Below are positions 48,612 through 58,889 of a DNA stretch of 64,000 nucleotides, piece after piece. Where the stretch lies: NCBI GenBank assembly GCA_907163375.1, contig CAJQUW010008928.1, forward strand, positions 248,001 through 312,000. The letters are read 5' to 3'. The stretch's first letter is position 1, and each line of letters starts with the position of its first letter. The notes under the pieces are model-generated. The model ran no database searches, had not been told where the DNA came from, and saw only the letters and a program-made list of their open reading frames with translations. The stretch is from Prostheceraeus crozeri. Its lineage: Eukaryota > Platyhelminthes > Polycladida > Euryleptidae. Both the position numbers and the translations under genes were made by a program.

Positions 48612-48800
48612 TTAAATTAAAACGTTACATTGTTGCATTGTATTAGTAGAGTTAGTGTTTCGCACATCTTTTATCAATAGTAATTCATTACTCATTAATA
48701 TGTGAAAATTCTTTATTCCCAATTGCTTAGCAATCTCATTTAAATCGAAATTCGTAGTTTGTTTGCCGTATATTTTTTGGAAGTCTCTAATGTTTCTCAT
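48612..48800 (-). pseudogene. Truncated second copy of the protease gene
   Basis: From the ATG at 48800 (TATAAAAATG) the frame reads MRNIRDFQKIYGKQTTNFDL then IAKQLGIKNFHILMSNELLL. It parallels MSNINEFLKLYGTQTTTNFD and IANRLGIKNFHVLMRVELQF of the protease at 48383. After about 45 residues similarity ends and the frame stops; the histidine, acid and cysteine regions are missing. It retains its own start context. A partial duplication, separated from the full gene by an array of three 51-bp repeats. Confidence 0.78.
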
Positions 48801-48931
48801 TTTTATAGAAGATAAAATGTTTCTATTATATTCCCGTAAATGAGAAATTAAAAACAACACATGGATATTTCAATTTGGTTACATCCACTTTGCATACATT
48901 CAATTTGGATACATTGAAATACATGTAAATT

Positions 48932-49157
48932 TGTCCACGGGTGGACAAGGTTTCATTGGTTAAAACACTCTATTGTATTTACATGTGCAAGAGGAAATAA
49001 CATTGCATATAAAACAGGAAATAACATTGCATATAAAACCGACAGATACAAGTTTTCTAAACAATGGGATTTCTGTCCACGGGTGGACAAGGTTTCATTG
49101 GTTGAAACACTCTATTGTATTTACATGTGCAACAGGAAATAACATTGCATATAAAAC
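48932..49157. repeat. Direct repeat pair (84 bp, 142-bp period) with palindrome and TATA-like box
   Basis: Copies at 48932-49015 and 49074-49157 differ by two bases. Each begins with the near-palindrome GTCCACGGGTGGAC and ends with GCATATAAAAC. The end module is present an extra time after copy 1, to about 49038. They resemble paired enhancer/promoter units. On the + strand no clear gene follows; on the minus strand they lie upstream of the protease copies. Confidence 0.8.
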
Positions 49158-50241
49158 AGAGGGGTTTCAAGAATGATAAATTTTCTTCACAGCGCGTCTA
49201 ATGTTAACGCGCTGATTTTTGATTAGTTGAATGGCGCAGTATTTTAGCTGAATGGCGCACCATTATTCAAGAGAATATAATGAAATAGCATAGGTCTAAC
49301 ATTGAAAATAAAGTGTCGTGCGGCCGTATCGCAATAACAATAGCGGAGTTTAACATCCAAATTCCATTGAATATGTCAGCGCGGTATTATCGCTATATGA
49401 CGCACCATTGTTTGGGAGAAGAATGGAATCATTTGGAATGACACATAATTGCTTTACACAATGAAGTCAATCTTTCGATAACGTTAGGTCGTGACTTTTA
49501 AAGTACAAGAGAAACAGACACCCAACAAAGCGTAGGAAATTTGTCTGCTAATTTACCTAATTTCATAACAAATGAAACTTCGGTAATTGATCACTATAAA
49601 AATAAGACTTGTCATTATCACAAACAGAGAGCAGATAGTGCTTACCGATAAAAATTTTACACATAACACTGAGTGAATTGTTTCTTTTTTCATGCAAAAA
49701 GAATTTGTGTAAGTTTACAATTGTATTATTCTCTCCACCATTTGGCTCTATGAAATCACTAAAAGTATCTGTAAATTCATGCCTCTCAAAATATATTCCT
49801 CTTGAATTCCTCCCGTAATTTTTTCATCCTCCCTGGCAACGATTGTTTTCTTCTATCTTCAAATTGATCTTGTCTCATTTTGAGAAATATATGACGAGAG
49901 CGTTTTGACACAACCTTCACTGACAAGAAACACTGTTAAATTAAATAAGTCTTCAGCACAATTGTTTGAAATAGCCATATCGATTATTGTTGTTGTGTAT
50001 TGTTACACGGCATTGCAGCCGGAGTAGGATTTGCTGGTTATATATTCCACGTCTTACAAATGTCTAAGTGGGTGCAGCAGCTGTTTGTTCTTTCATACAT
50101 TGTTTCCTTTCAAATGTTTGAGTGGGAAGTCACAGCTCTTTACACTGAAATGCCTTTTCTTCATAAATGCGAGAAGCAGATGTTCTCTACAATTGAGTGT
50201 TTATCTGAGTGCAAAGCAGTAGATAAATTGTAAGAACGCCA
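49158..50241. other. Right interior of the Polinton, no recognised gene
   Basis: About 1.1 kb inside the element. It has visibly less A/T bias than the gene block. It holds a hairpin CAGCGCG...CGCGCTG (49190-49214) and two GAATGGCGCA boxes (near 49230 and 49251). On the minus strand, broken frames around 49980-49690 begin MAISNNCAEDLFNLTVFLVS and might be a decayed gene. A + strand frame at 50000-50233 has no ATG at its start and no motif. Confidence 0.5.
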
Positions 50242-50291
50242 GGAACGGTCATGATTTTGGGAGCAAAATGTCATAATCACAAAATTTTGAG

Positions 50292-50721
50292 ATTCTCAAC
50301 TTTTATGATTTTCGGTGTCCTGGAACGGTCATGATTTAAGCAATGAAAAATGTCATTATCACAAATTTGAGATTCTTAACTTTTATGATTTTCGGTGTCC
50401 TGGAACGGTCATGATTTTGGGAGTAAAAATTGTAATTCTCAAATTTGAGATTTTGAAAAATTTGAAAAATTGGGTATTTTTAAAACGTCATAAATTCATG
50501 AATTTAGGTCTTAATAACCTGAAAAATGACCAAAATTCATGAATTTAGACCATTTAAAAAGTACCATTTTTTGAAAAATCGGTATCTTTAAAAACGACTA
50601 AATTCATGTATTTAGGTCTTAAAAACCTGAAAAAGGGTTCAAATTCATGAATTTATGTCGTTTTTAAAGATACTATTTTTTGAATTTTATGGTGTCCTGG
50701 AACGGTCTTTTGCCCATTACT
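50292..50721. repeat. Polinton right terminal inverted repeat
   Basis: Inverted copy of the left TIR, ending GGTCTTTTGCCCATTACT. A further module (GGAACGGTCATGATTTTGGG) continues inward at 50242-50291, which the left side lacks, so the right end has one more unit of the 80-bp array. Confidence 0.95.
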
Positions 50722-50727
50722 TGCCTG
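50722..50727. repeat. Target site duplication, right (TGCCTG)
   Basis: Perfect copy of the left duplication. Its lack of mutations agrees with the near-identical TIRs in suggesting a recent insertion. Confidence 0.93.
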
Positions 50728-53281
50728 TTTCATTCCGTTACACACAAGAAACACACACTTGTTGATGCGCTGTTCCCATTGATGCATTTGATAGCGCACA
50801 AACTTCCAATCAATTTTCGCAATATCATCTTTTCCTTGCCTGTAGACATAACAAAACAAAAATCCTCGCTAGCCTTCAGCGGTGCTGCAGATTAAATGCC
50901 TCAAGCTTTAAGAAACAATCTTTTGTTAGACTATTCTATCGAAAAACCACAGACAGGGAATATATGATTTCCGTGTCCGGCCTTCACTACAAGTGTCACA
51001 CATATAGGATGGCGGCTAACAGGCGGCTCACAATGACCCTGTGAAGAAAATTGTCTGTCACATTGGACTAAAAATAGATGAATGCACATATAATTATAAA
51101 TCAGCGCGTTTAGGGCAGTCTATGGACTTCAATGCAGTTATCACTTAGAAAGCTCTAGTTTTTACTCATCACATGTACTTCCATTTCATTGTGTAGTAAT
51201 ACATACCATAACGTTGAACATGCATGCATATTTCAAGCTTGAAAATTCACTGAAATTAATATTAACATTTAATTAGTCATTTGAATGCCTCAAAATTCAC
51301 GTCGTCTGGTGTATAAACAGGAGTCCATTGTGTGGCGAGGGCCTATGTTCTGAAAGCACGCTACGCCACTGATACCAATATATGGGGCCTGCCAAAAATA
51401 GACAGAAAGAGGGAAGTAAGAAGCAAGTCTTAATGAAAAGTGTTAAAACAAAAAAGCTGCACAAAGGTATAAAAACAAAACAGTTGCTTGAAAAGAACTC
51501 GCAAAAATATAAATTTTGGGTAAGTATTATAATTGATAAGGAGAAAGCAAACGCAATAATTAATGTAAACTATCTAGATCAGAAACTATGTATCAAACAG
51601 TCTAATTGATTAACTCAGCATGAAATCGCAGAAATAAATTTCAAAACAGAACATATAGTTGGAAGTTTTATATCAGATAAAAAAAGATAAGCATCCTTCA
51701 GACAATCTAAGGATGGACCAAAGCTGACAACAAAAGCGAAGTGAATTGTCTTCGTCTTTCAGTAAACATGAAAGCATTCCATATCGGTCTCGAAGAGAAG
51801 ATCAACTCATAGACAGCAGGGATCACAATTTATTAAATACTGTCATTGCTGCCATTACTTGTTTCATGCAGTTAAATTAAAGTGGCTTCGCCGGCAAGAG
51901 AGAAAATAGATATCGCATTTGTTGTTTCTCTAAATTCTTCTGAAATCGTCGTTTTGGCTGTGAAAATTTTCTTACTGTGCACAAAATTAGACTCACCACT
52001 TGAAATGGCCTCACAAAATTGCACTAGCCGGCTGGTGTTTGAATTGTAGCACACAACAAACCATACTTTTGTCCACTGAATTCTTTCTGGATCAACCCGT
52101 GCATCCCGTGTATCAGAATATATTGAAATGGATGTGTCATAATTCTAGGACATGTATGCGCCTTATGGCTTATTATGTGTCCGTCAAAAAATCGAGCTCA
52201 ATTCGTAGGTCTATCATAGTATTGATCCAATTATGTTCCGATTATTATCGAACTTGAAAAATTTAGGCTAAAACTTTGTGATTCTAAATTTTCTGATGAC
52301 GCAGCGATACCAAAATTTGTTTTTCAAATGTTAGTGGAGATTATAGAATCTGTTTTCAGATGGTAGAATAGATAAAGAGAGTCGATGAAGTGGCACTTCC
52401 GATGCAATTTATTCACTTTACTCGTAGTAAATTGATACGTTTATCAGCTTTATCCATGTACTACGGTACATTTTTACCTAAATATGCCTCCCGTGACACT
52501 TAAGTCAGTTCCGTGCGAAATTCCGACATTGCTATAATGATTAAATGTCAAAATAGCATTTGATATCTTTCCAATAGTGGTAAATGAAATTATATTTTAT
52601 TGACTTATGTTAGATTGATACAAAAACAACAATATATAATGGATATATCAATAAAATGAATATGAAATTCATTGGAGAATGTAAACGGTAAATTTAGATC
52701 ACGTCGGATATTTGACAGTTGTCTTACTTTACAACTATCGATCGTGCCCTCACGCATGCAGATTATAGGTCTATTTGTCACTCTTAATAGCATGATAATC
52801 GATACACTAACCAGCTGATTTCGGAGTCGTACTGCGCATCTGATAGCAAATGATCTGGTGACCCTTAACCAATGATGAACTCATCACATGATAGATAAAC
52901 AGATGATCTGTTAAAATTAACATTAAATGTCATCATGTTGATATGGTAGTTACTCAAAGCGCTGAATCGGAATTAAAGAATTTATTATGATGATTCATTT
53001 ATGTTTGTGATGTTTAATGCTTTTAAAGATTAGTTCCTACTAGCGAAAGTACAAGACGGGATTTCAGCAAATTGAAAATTTTTGGAAGAATTTCATTCAA
53101 ATGATACAGGGCTTTGAATGAATGTGTGATGTGCAATAGGCTACATACTTGTATATTTCATGAAATGGTCTAAACATGGACAATATTCTGAATGCATGAA
53201 GAAATGATCTGTATGACAATCCTAGCGTAGTAGTCTGTATATTTGGCTTTTTAGTTTATATTGAGTAGCATTTTAAGATAC
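50728..53281. other. Rab7 intron 4 between Polinton and mariner, nothing recognised
   Basis: Short open frames (for example 51382-51609, rich in lysine) show no family motif. No terminal repeats were found. Confidence 0.4.
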
Positions 53282-53283
53282 TA

Positions 53284-55173
53284 TTGGTCATCACATAAAA
53301 AACTGCGTTTTTATAATTGATTTTTTAATGGCAATTGAAAACATTATTATGGCACTGAGACCTATTAAAATTTGTGTTCTGTTAACTCATAAATGGAGGG
53401 CTCAGTAAATGGGGGTAATGGGGGTCAGTAAGACAGTAAGTAACTCACAAATAATTGACGTTTGCAGCAATCACATTTCTGCAGTGGTCAATCAATTTCA
53501 ATGCTGCTCTTCTCATTACTTGTGGAGTAAAAGTCAAAGTTTCATTTAAGTAGGATTCTAAAGATTCCTTTGTCATTAACTCCAAATCACTTCTCTTCAT
53601 TTCCAAAGCAGGAAATATCATGCGATCACATATATTTAAGTCAGGTGAATATGGAGCTTGATACAGTAGCTGAACATTCTTGTCTGCCAAAAAGTTTTGA
53701 GTGTGGCGTGATACATGTGGTCGGGCGTCATCATGCATCAAAGCCATATTCTCCCATGACACCTCTCTCTTCTTTCATTTCTTAAATCATGGTTAGTGAA
53801 AGAATTAACTGTGTCAATCAGAAAATTAGTATACAATTCGGAATCTACAGACTGATTCCTTTCAAGTACTGTAGAAAACGATAATCCATCAAAATTCACA
53901 GCAACAATTGCCATGAACTTTCTGTCGACGGTTAAACGTTTAGGAATTTGATCTCTATCAACATCACCATCAGCTGAACACCAAGACCTTCTGGTTTGAG
54001 GACAACCAACTGGCCTACAGAAAAACCATTTCTCGTCTGCAACTACAAGATTGCGATGGATATTGCGCCTTGTAAATTTCTCAATAAGCTCAGTGCAGCA
54101 CGATACACGAGCCTCTTTGTTTGCCTCGGATAAATTATGTGGCACCCACTTATCTTGGATTGATCGCATATGCAGGTCTTCTGTCAGGATGTCGTAAATC
54201 ATTCTATGATTTGTATCCAATTTATCAGCAAGCGCGTAGCACGTAATTCTCCTATTCACGGTCACCTCATCAGCAACCATCTGAATAAGATCGATTCTTT
54301 TCTGAGACTTTGGACGCCCACTTCCATCAATTCTATCAAATTGAATGCGACCTTCTCCAAACTCAGTCATAACTTGTTGTACACGTCTAACTGATATCCG
54401 CTTATCACCCCAAGCAGTTGTTATGATCTCGTGTATTTTTGTGCCTTTAAAGTTATTTCTTCTTAAAGTCTCGACGATTAGGTTGATGTCACGACTGTTG
54501 ATCTCCATTGCGGCAGTCAAAATGACTGCTGGTTTTCGGAATCAAAATTAAAATTGATTTCAAAGTGAATCCATGTTAAAGATAATGATGATTGTGTTTA
54601 AGATATCTATGATTCATGTGAAAAGTGGCGATGATGGAACAAACATGGAACAAACCAGAGACAATATACATGGATATCTGTATAGTAAGGATTCCGAACA
54701 CGCCGTAGATGAGAATAGTCGCAAATGAAAAAGAAATCCATGTGCACATTCAAACGTCGATTTTTTGACTCGTGGGAAAATCAATAAGTTATAGCTATGG
54801 CTGATTTCTTTACTGATACGAAGCAGTCGTCTTCTACACGATAAATTGTTTTCACTTCAAAATGAAATGAATTTGACTTAGGCTTATTGCAGTTCAACAT
54901 CTGAACTGTATTATTGCCGTTGCCGTATTGTAACTTACAAAGTTCTTTGATTCAAGTAACACCGAGTTGGTATAGAGCTAAATTGATTTTGAGTAGAATG
55001 TCTCATCCCCTTACTATATAGATATCCATGCAATATAGTAGAGACAATGAACGGTTTACAGATATGACACAAACTTGTTTACAAAAGAATAAAATGATAA
55101 AATAAAAGAATAATATCATAGAATCCAATTAAATGAACCATATAAAAAACGCAATTTTTTATGTGATGACCTA
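53284..55173 (-). mobile_element. mariner-family DNA transposon, 1.9 kb
   Basis: Inverted ends of about 30 bp: GGTCATCACATAAAAAACTG at 53286 and its near-complement ending at 55171. TA flanks at 53282-53283 and 55174-55175. A single nearly complete transposase on the minus strand lies inside. About 650 bases of unexplained sequence separate the transposase start from the right end, which makes the element longer than the usual 1.3 kb. Confidence 0.85.
53445..54520 (-). pseudogene. mariner transposase (one frame break)
   Basis: Starts MTAAMEINSRDINLIVETL with two helix-turn-helix units and the GRPKS linker. The catalytic triad is VVADEKWFF (first D), MHDDARPH (second D, in place of the common HDNA) and NICDRMIF (third D), with 34 residues between the second and third: the DD34D signature of mariner. 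YSPDLN precedes the third D. The frame is lost at about 53750, where a 260-codon frame passes to a 105-codon frame; otherwise full length (about 350 residues). One base change would account for the break. Confidence 0.88.
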
Positions 55174-55589
55174 TATTTTCCGGAAGTGGGAAAATAGTGC
55201 TCTTTCTTTTCAGCAAACACTAGAAGCTTGCCATATTCTGGATCTTATGATTGAATAGATGTACTCATCTCGAATGGATGCTGAAAACATTTTGGGACGA
55301 AATATCAAATGTTGGCCGATGCAGTCTTCATAGTCAAGTGTTATTTTAGCTCCACTGTCAAATAAATCTACAAACAGGAGTAGATTGGGTGTAGCATTCC
55401 GAATGATGTTTCGAAGAATAACACTTCCTCTTTTCAACTCCTCGCCCTTAGAATAAAGCATGTTACAATTTTTCGAAAATGATGTCGATATTAACTTCTG
55501 TGATGCCCCAAACCAGTGGAAAGAAGTGGGGCCTCTACTATTCGGAAGTTGAAGTAGAGAAAGAGCTATGAGATAGAGTAGACCAGAAT

Positions 55590-56745
55590 GAAAGTAGAGA
55601 TCACAAAGTTAAGAAGGTGGAACTTAGGTGGAGCACTTTTGACTTCTCAGTGTTTCTCAAAAGTGTTTCCCGGTGACATGAAGAACGCTAGGATTATTCT
55701 CATCTATAAAAAGGGAGACAAAGCACAATGCGGAAATTGTCGAGGCATCTCTCTACCGCTGGCAAAGTTCTTGCTCGCGTCTGCGCCAGGCGCCTATCAG
55801 CTGTGGTTAAGGATATCCTGCCGGAAAGTCAGTGCAGTTTCAGGCTTTCGCGCAGCACTGCTGGCATGACATTCACCCGCAGGCAGCTTCAGGAACTGTA
55901 CATGGCCTTCTTTGATCTTACTAAAACATTTGATCCTATCCACCGATTATTGCTATGGCAAATCCTGAGAAAGTATGGCTGTCCGACTCTCTCGTATCTG
56001 TTATCCGAGCGCTCTATGAAGACATGACGGCAACAGTCATCTGCGTGAACAGCGAAACGAAGGCCTTCCCTGTCAAAACGGGCGTGAAGCAGGGCTGCGT
56101 TCTCGCCCCAACTTTGTTCTCTATCTTCATGGTGGCCATGCTCCAGTTCGTGCAGAAAGATCTGCCCACCGGGGTAGAAATCACCTGCCCCTTTGACGGA
56201 AGCGTGTTTAACTTCCTCCGCCTAAGCGCCAGGACCCTAGTGCATCACACGGCAGTTGTCAAGCTGCAGTATGCAGATGCAGCATGCAGTGGTTTGTATT
56301 AGTACTGAGGAAGAGCTACAAGAGATTGGCAGCGTTTTCAGCTCCGCATACAAGAAACTTGGACTAACCTTGAATGTTGCCAAATCCGATGTCCTCTACC
56401 AAAGCTTCCCAGCTACCCTGACCTCGGCGCTTGTGAATCAACCCAACATCGTGGTGAATAGTGTACGGCTCAATGTAGTCGATAAATTCTAGTACTTGGG
56501 CATTCAAGTAACCGCAAACACCATGATTGACGAAGAAATCACCCATCGCATCAGCATGGCAGCCGCAGCCTTCGGAAAACTGAAGAAGAGTGTTTTCACA
56601 AGTCATGACCTGACTTCCTCAACGAAAGTTCTTGTGTACAAATGGACTTTAAACATAGCACGAAGACCGCCACCGTGTTCGCGCACTCATGATTGTGTTT
56701 CCGTTCTGATAAGGATTGCGTTCTTCAACTCGTGCTGGCTGTCTT
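55590..56745 (+). pseudogene. RTE/Jockey-like LINE reverse transcriptase remnant
   Basis: Frames 55588-55869, 55728-56027, 55955-56302, 56256-56492 and 56496-56747 follow one another along a LINE reverse transcriptase: IYKKGDKAQCGNCRGISL, AFFDLTKTFDPIHRLLLW, VKTGVKQGCVLAPTLFSIFM, then LQYADAA (catalytic box; the second D is replaced) and FSSAYKKLGLTLNVAKSDVL. At least four frame changes. GC content is higher than the surroundings, so it may derive from a different source family. Confidence 0.8.
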
Positions 56746-57429
56746 AGGAGTATTTTATAGAATGTTGTAGCAACTTGAACCAGTAAATACTTCTCGTTTT
56801 CGAAAAATTTGCATTTTGGAGGTATAGACGAAAGGCATTTGTGAAAGGCAAATAGGGTAAATATTTAGAGTTACATCCCCATACCGCTTATAGAAGGATT
56901 TAAAATGAATGCAGGAGTTCAGTAAATAAGAAAGATCTTCAAACTTGAACAATTAAGGCATTTAATTCCTTGGCAGCCGTAGACACTGTATTTTTTTCGT
57001 AAAGGCCAAACAAGCTTATGACTCTTTGAATTGCCTAGCAAGATGAGATATGCTTGCATGCCCAGACGGATTGGCATGCTCAAAGATAGTGGGCAGGTTG
57101 TGACCGTTGGGATTGAGAACCCAATAGGGTTTTGGGCACTTAATATAAAAAGAATCTCAATTCACTTCGTTTACCGAAATACGTGCTACTATATTTGGTA
57201 TTTCCAGTATTTTGCTACAAAACGGCTACAATGCATGTGCAGTGTAGCACATTCTAACATGCAGATATTTGAAGAACATTTTATAGGGATGTAGATTTGA
57301 CAATGTAAGCGGGATGAGAATTCCTGCAGTCAATGACACGCTGGGAAAAAAGTAATCATGAGATTGAACCCTTAAAGGGTTTTTGAAGATCACCGGGGGG
57401 GGGGGAGAATGAAAAAATCTGAACACGGC

Positions 57430-57985
57430 TATCAACTCGAAAGCGCGGCGGCGAAGTTTTTCAGGCTGGAATTTCCAGGATTGGAAGGCAGTCCTCGCAT
57501 GGTTGCCCCGACATATTTGTCACACAAGTAAAACTCTGTTGGACCTTTTCGATTAAGACAATGTCTTGTGCAGCATGGGGATTCCACATACACGTAGCCA
57601 CACGTAGCAAACTCCAAATGTGGACTCACATTGGATTTGTACAGGCGAAGAAGAACATCAGGATTACGGGATGCTTAAGTTCGCAGAATAGCGGAAAGTA
57701 CCATATGAGCTCTCTGGGTACACAAGAGGACATGTTTGTGAGATTTAAGGTCGTTCGAGATGACCGCACTAAGATCCTTCGAGGAGTCAGCATCCTTGAG
57801 GTGCTGGTTGTTGAGTACGTGGATATAGGAGGGACTGCGATGGCCAAAAGTAATAACGTGGGATTTGGAAGGATTCAAGCTTAATTGCCATTTCCTGGAC
57901 CACACTGAATTCTCGTCGGGTCAGCCTGCAGTAACCGGATCGCAACTTGAGGTTTTCCACACTTGATCAATCTGATAGACTTGCA
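57430..57985 (-). pseudogene. CR1-like LINE reverse transcriptase, C-terminal remnant
   Basis: The minus strand reads WQLSLNPSKSHVITFGHRSP, then SSKDLSAVISNDLKSHKHVL, and MSPHLEFATCGYVYV in a later frame: the thumb region of CR1/Rex-type LINEs. No catalytic box; both ends truncated. A run of 11 G near 57390 adjoins the left end. Confidence 0.75.
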
Positions 57986-58808
57986 GAGTTCCAAGCGAAA
58001 CCGATCAGGTAGTTGCTGCGTCTATGTCAGTTCGGAACTGGCAATACACAATCTTAAATACAGTAATGATGATTCATGCATGCGTATAATGTTTAATAGA
58101 ATGCATTGTGATGATCACAACACTTCCAAATTACCCATTGTAATAAGACATCACACAAAGGAAGAGTTTTGCATTGTGAGATATATCGAATTGTAATAGG
58201 TTTCATATTAGCATTCATACGTACGATGCACGTAATCAGTAATCAAGAAAGGATCGCTTCATACTTCATATGCAGTATACAAGTTGAAATGGTGAAGTCT
58301 TGGAATAATTCACGTTTTATTTTATATTATAAATTATTGTAAATTATTTATGTATGATGGTACTAGTACATTGGTTGAATCATACCTTTTCTGTTTTTAA
58401 AATAACTACTCGTATAAAGTACATGTAGTAGATGTCAAATAATGCATAGTCATGACTTTGGATTTAATAAATTATGTTTGGGTTGCATTTAATAATCATT
58501 GCATTCATTTTATAGTGAATGAAATGATCGACCATATGCTGATTTATGAAAGGGCTAGCATCTATATGTATGTGAGTGACACGAAGGCGTCCATTGCTAG
58601 CGTGAAAATGAGAGCGGAAAATGCATCGGCAGTCGATGCGATCAAAGACAGTGGAATATTGCACAGTCTTTGGACGCGACTACTTCAAGCGTGCTGTCTT
58701 ATTCCTAAGAATTCACTTCTACCGGCCGTATATGCCGTATGAATTTTTTGTGTGGAAACTGGAAATATATCATTTGAAAATGTTTAAACATTTTTCATCT
58801 GTTTACAG

Positions 58809-58889
58809 GCAAACATTTCGCTTGAAGTTCCGGATAAAATAGAAATTACCGCAAACAGAAGACCAAAGGAGGATAACTGCTCATGTTGA
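58809..58889 (+). CDS. Rab7: Rab7 GTPase, last coding exon (prenylation tail)
   Basis: After acceptor TTTACAG the frame (phase 0, as exon 4 requires) encodes 26 residues, including SLEVPDKIEI, and ends DNCSC before TGA. The hypervariable tail has the expected length, and its CxC end is the double geranylgeranylation signal of Rab7. This exon was found by matching phase and the tail pattern 35.7 kb downstream of exon 4. The assignment is an inference from sequence, but no other Rab-like tail was noticed in the window. Proper splicing needs the whole Polinton-bearing intron removed. Confidence 0.85.
   Translation, partial: ANISLEVPDKIEITANRRPKEDNCSC

Larger units (their letters stand above)
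32929..50721. mobile_element. Polinton/Maverick (adintovirus-like) element, 17,793 bp
   Basis: Bounded by TIRs of about 430 bp, AG at the left end and CT at the right, and a perfect 6-bp target duplication TGCCTG (32923-32928 and 50722-50727), all diagnostic of Polintons. It holds the full hallmark set: protein-primed type PolB, retroviral-type integrase, adenain-type protease, packaging ATPase, major and minor capsid genes, plus pX-like, PLA2 and fibre-like genes. It is strongly AT-rich compared with the host. It sits in the last intron of Rab7, with polymerase and protease genes opposite to the host gene. Several genes carry frame breaks, so this copy is probably not autonomous as assembled. 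Confidence 0.96.

Noticed and set aside
48973..49176. Short frame across the 84-bp repeat pair
   Set aside because: It only reflects translation of the repeated TATA-like module; the peptide is itself a repeat.
50000..50233. Possible small + strand membrane protein near the right TIR
   Set aside because: No ATG at the frame start, no start-context motif as in the other element genes, and no recognisable pattern.
51382..51609. Lysine-rich frame right of the Polinton as another element gene
   Set aside because: It lies outside the target duplication and lacks the A-rich start context and any motif.
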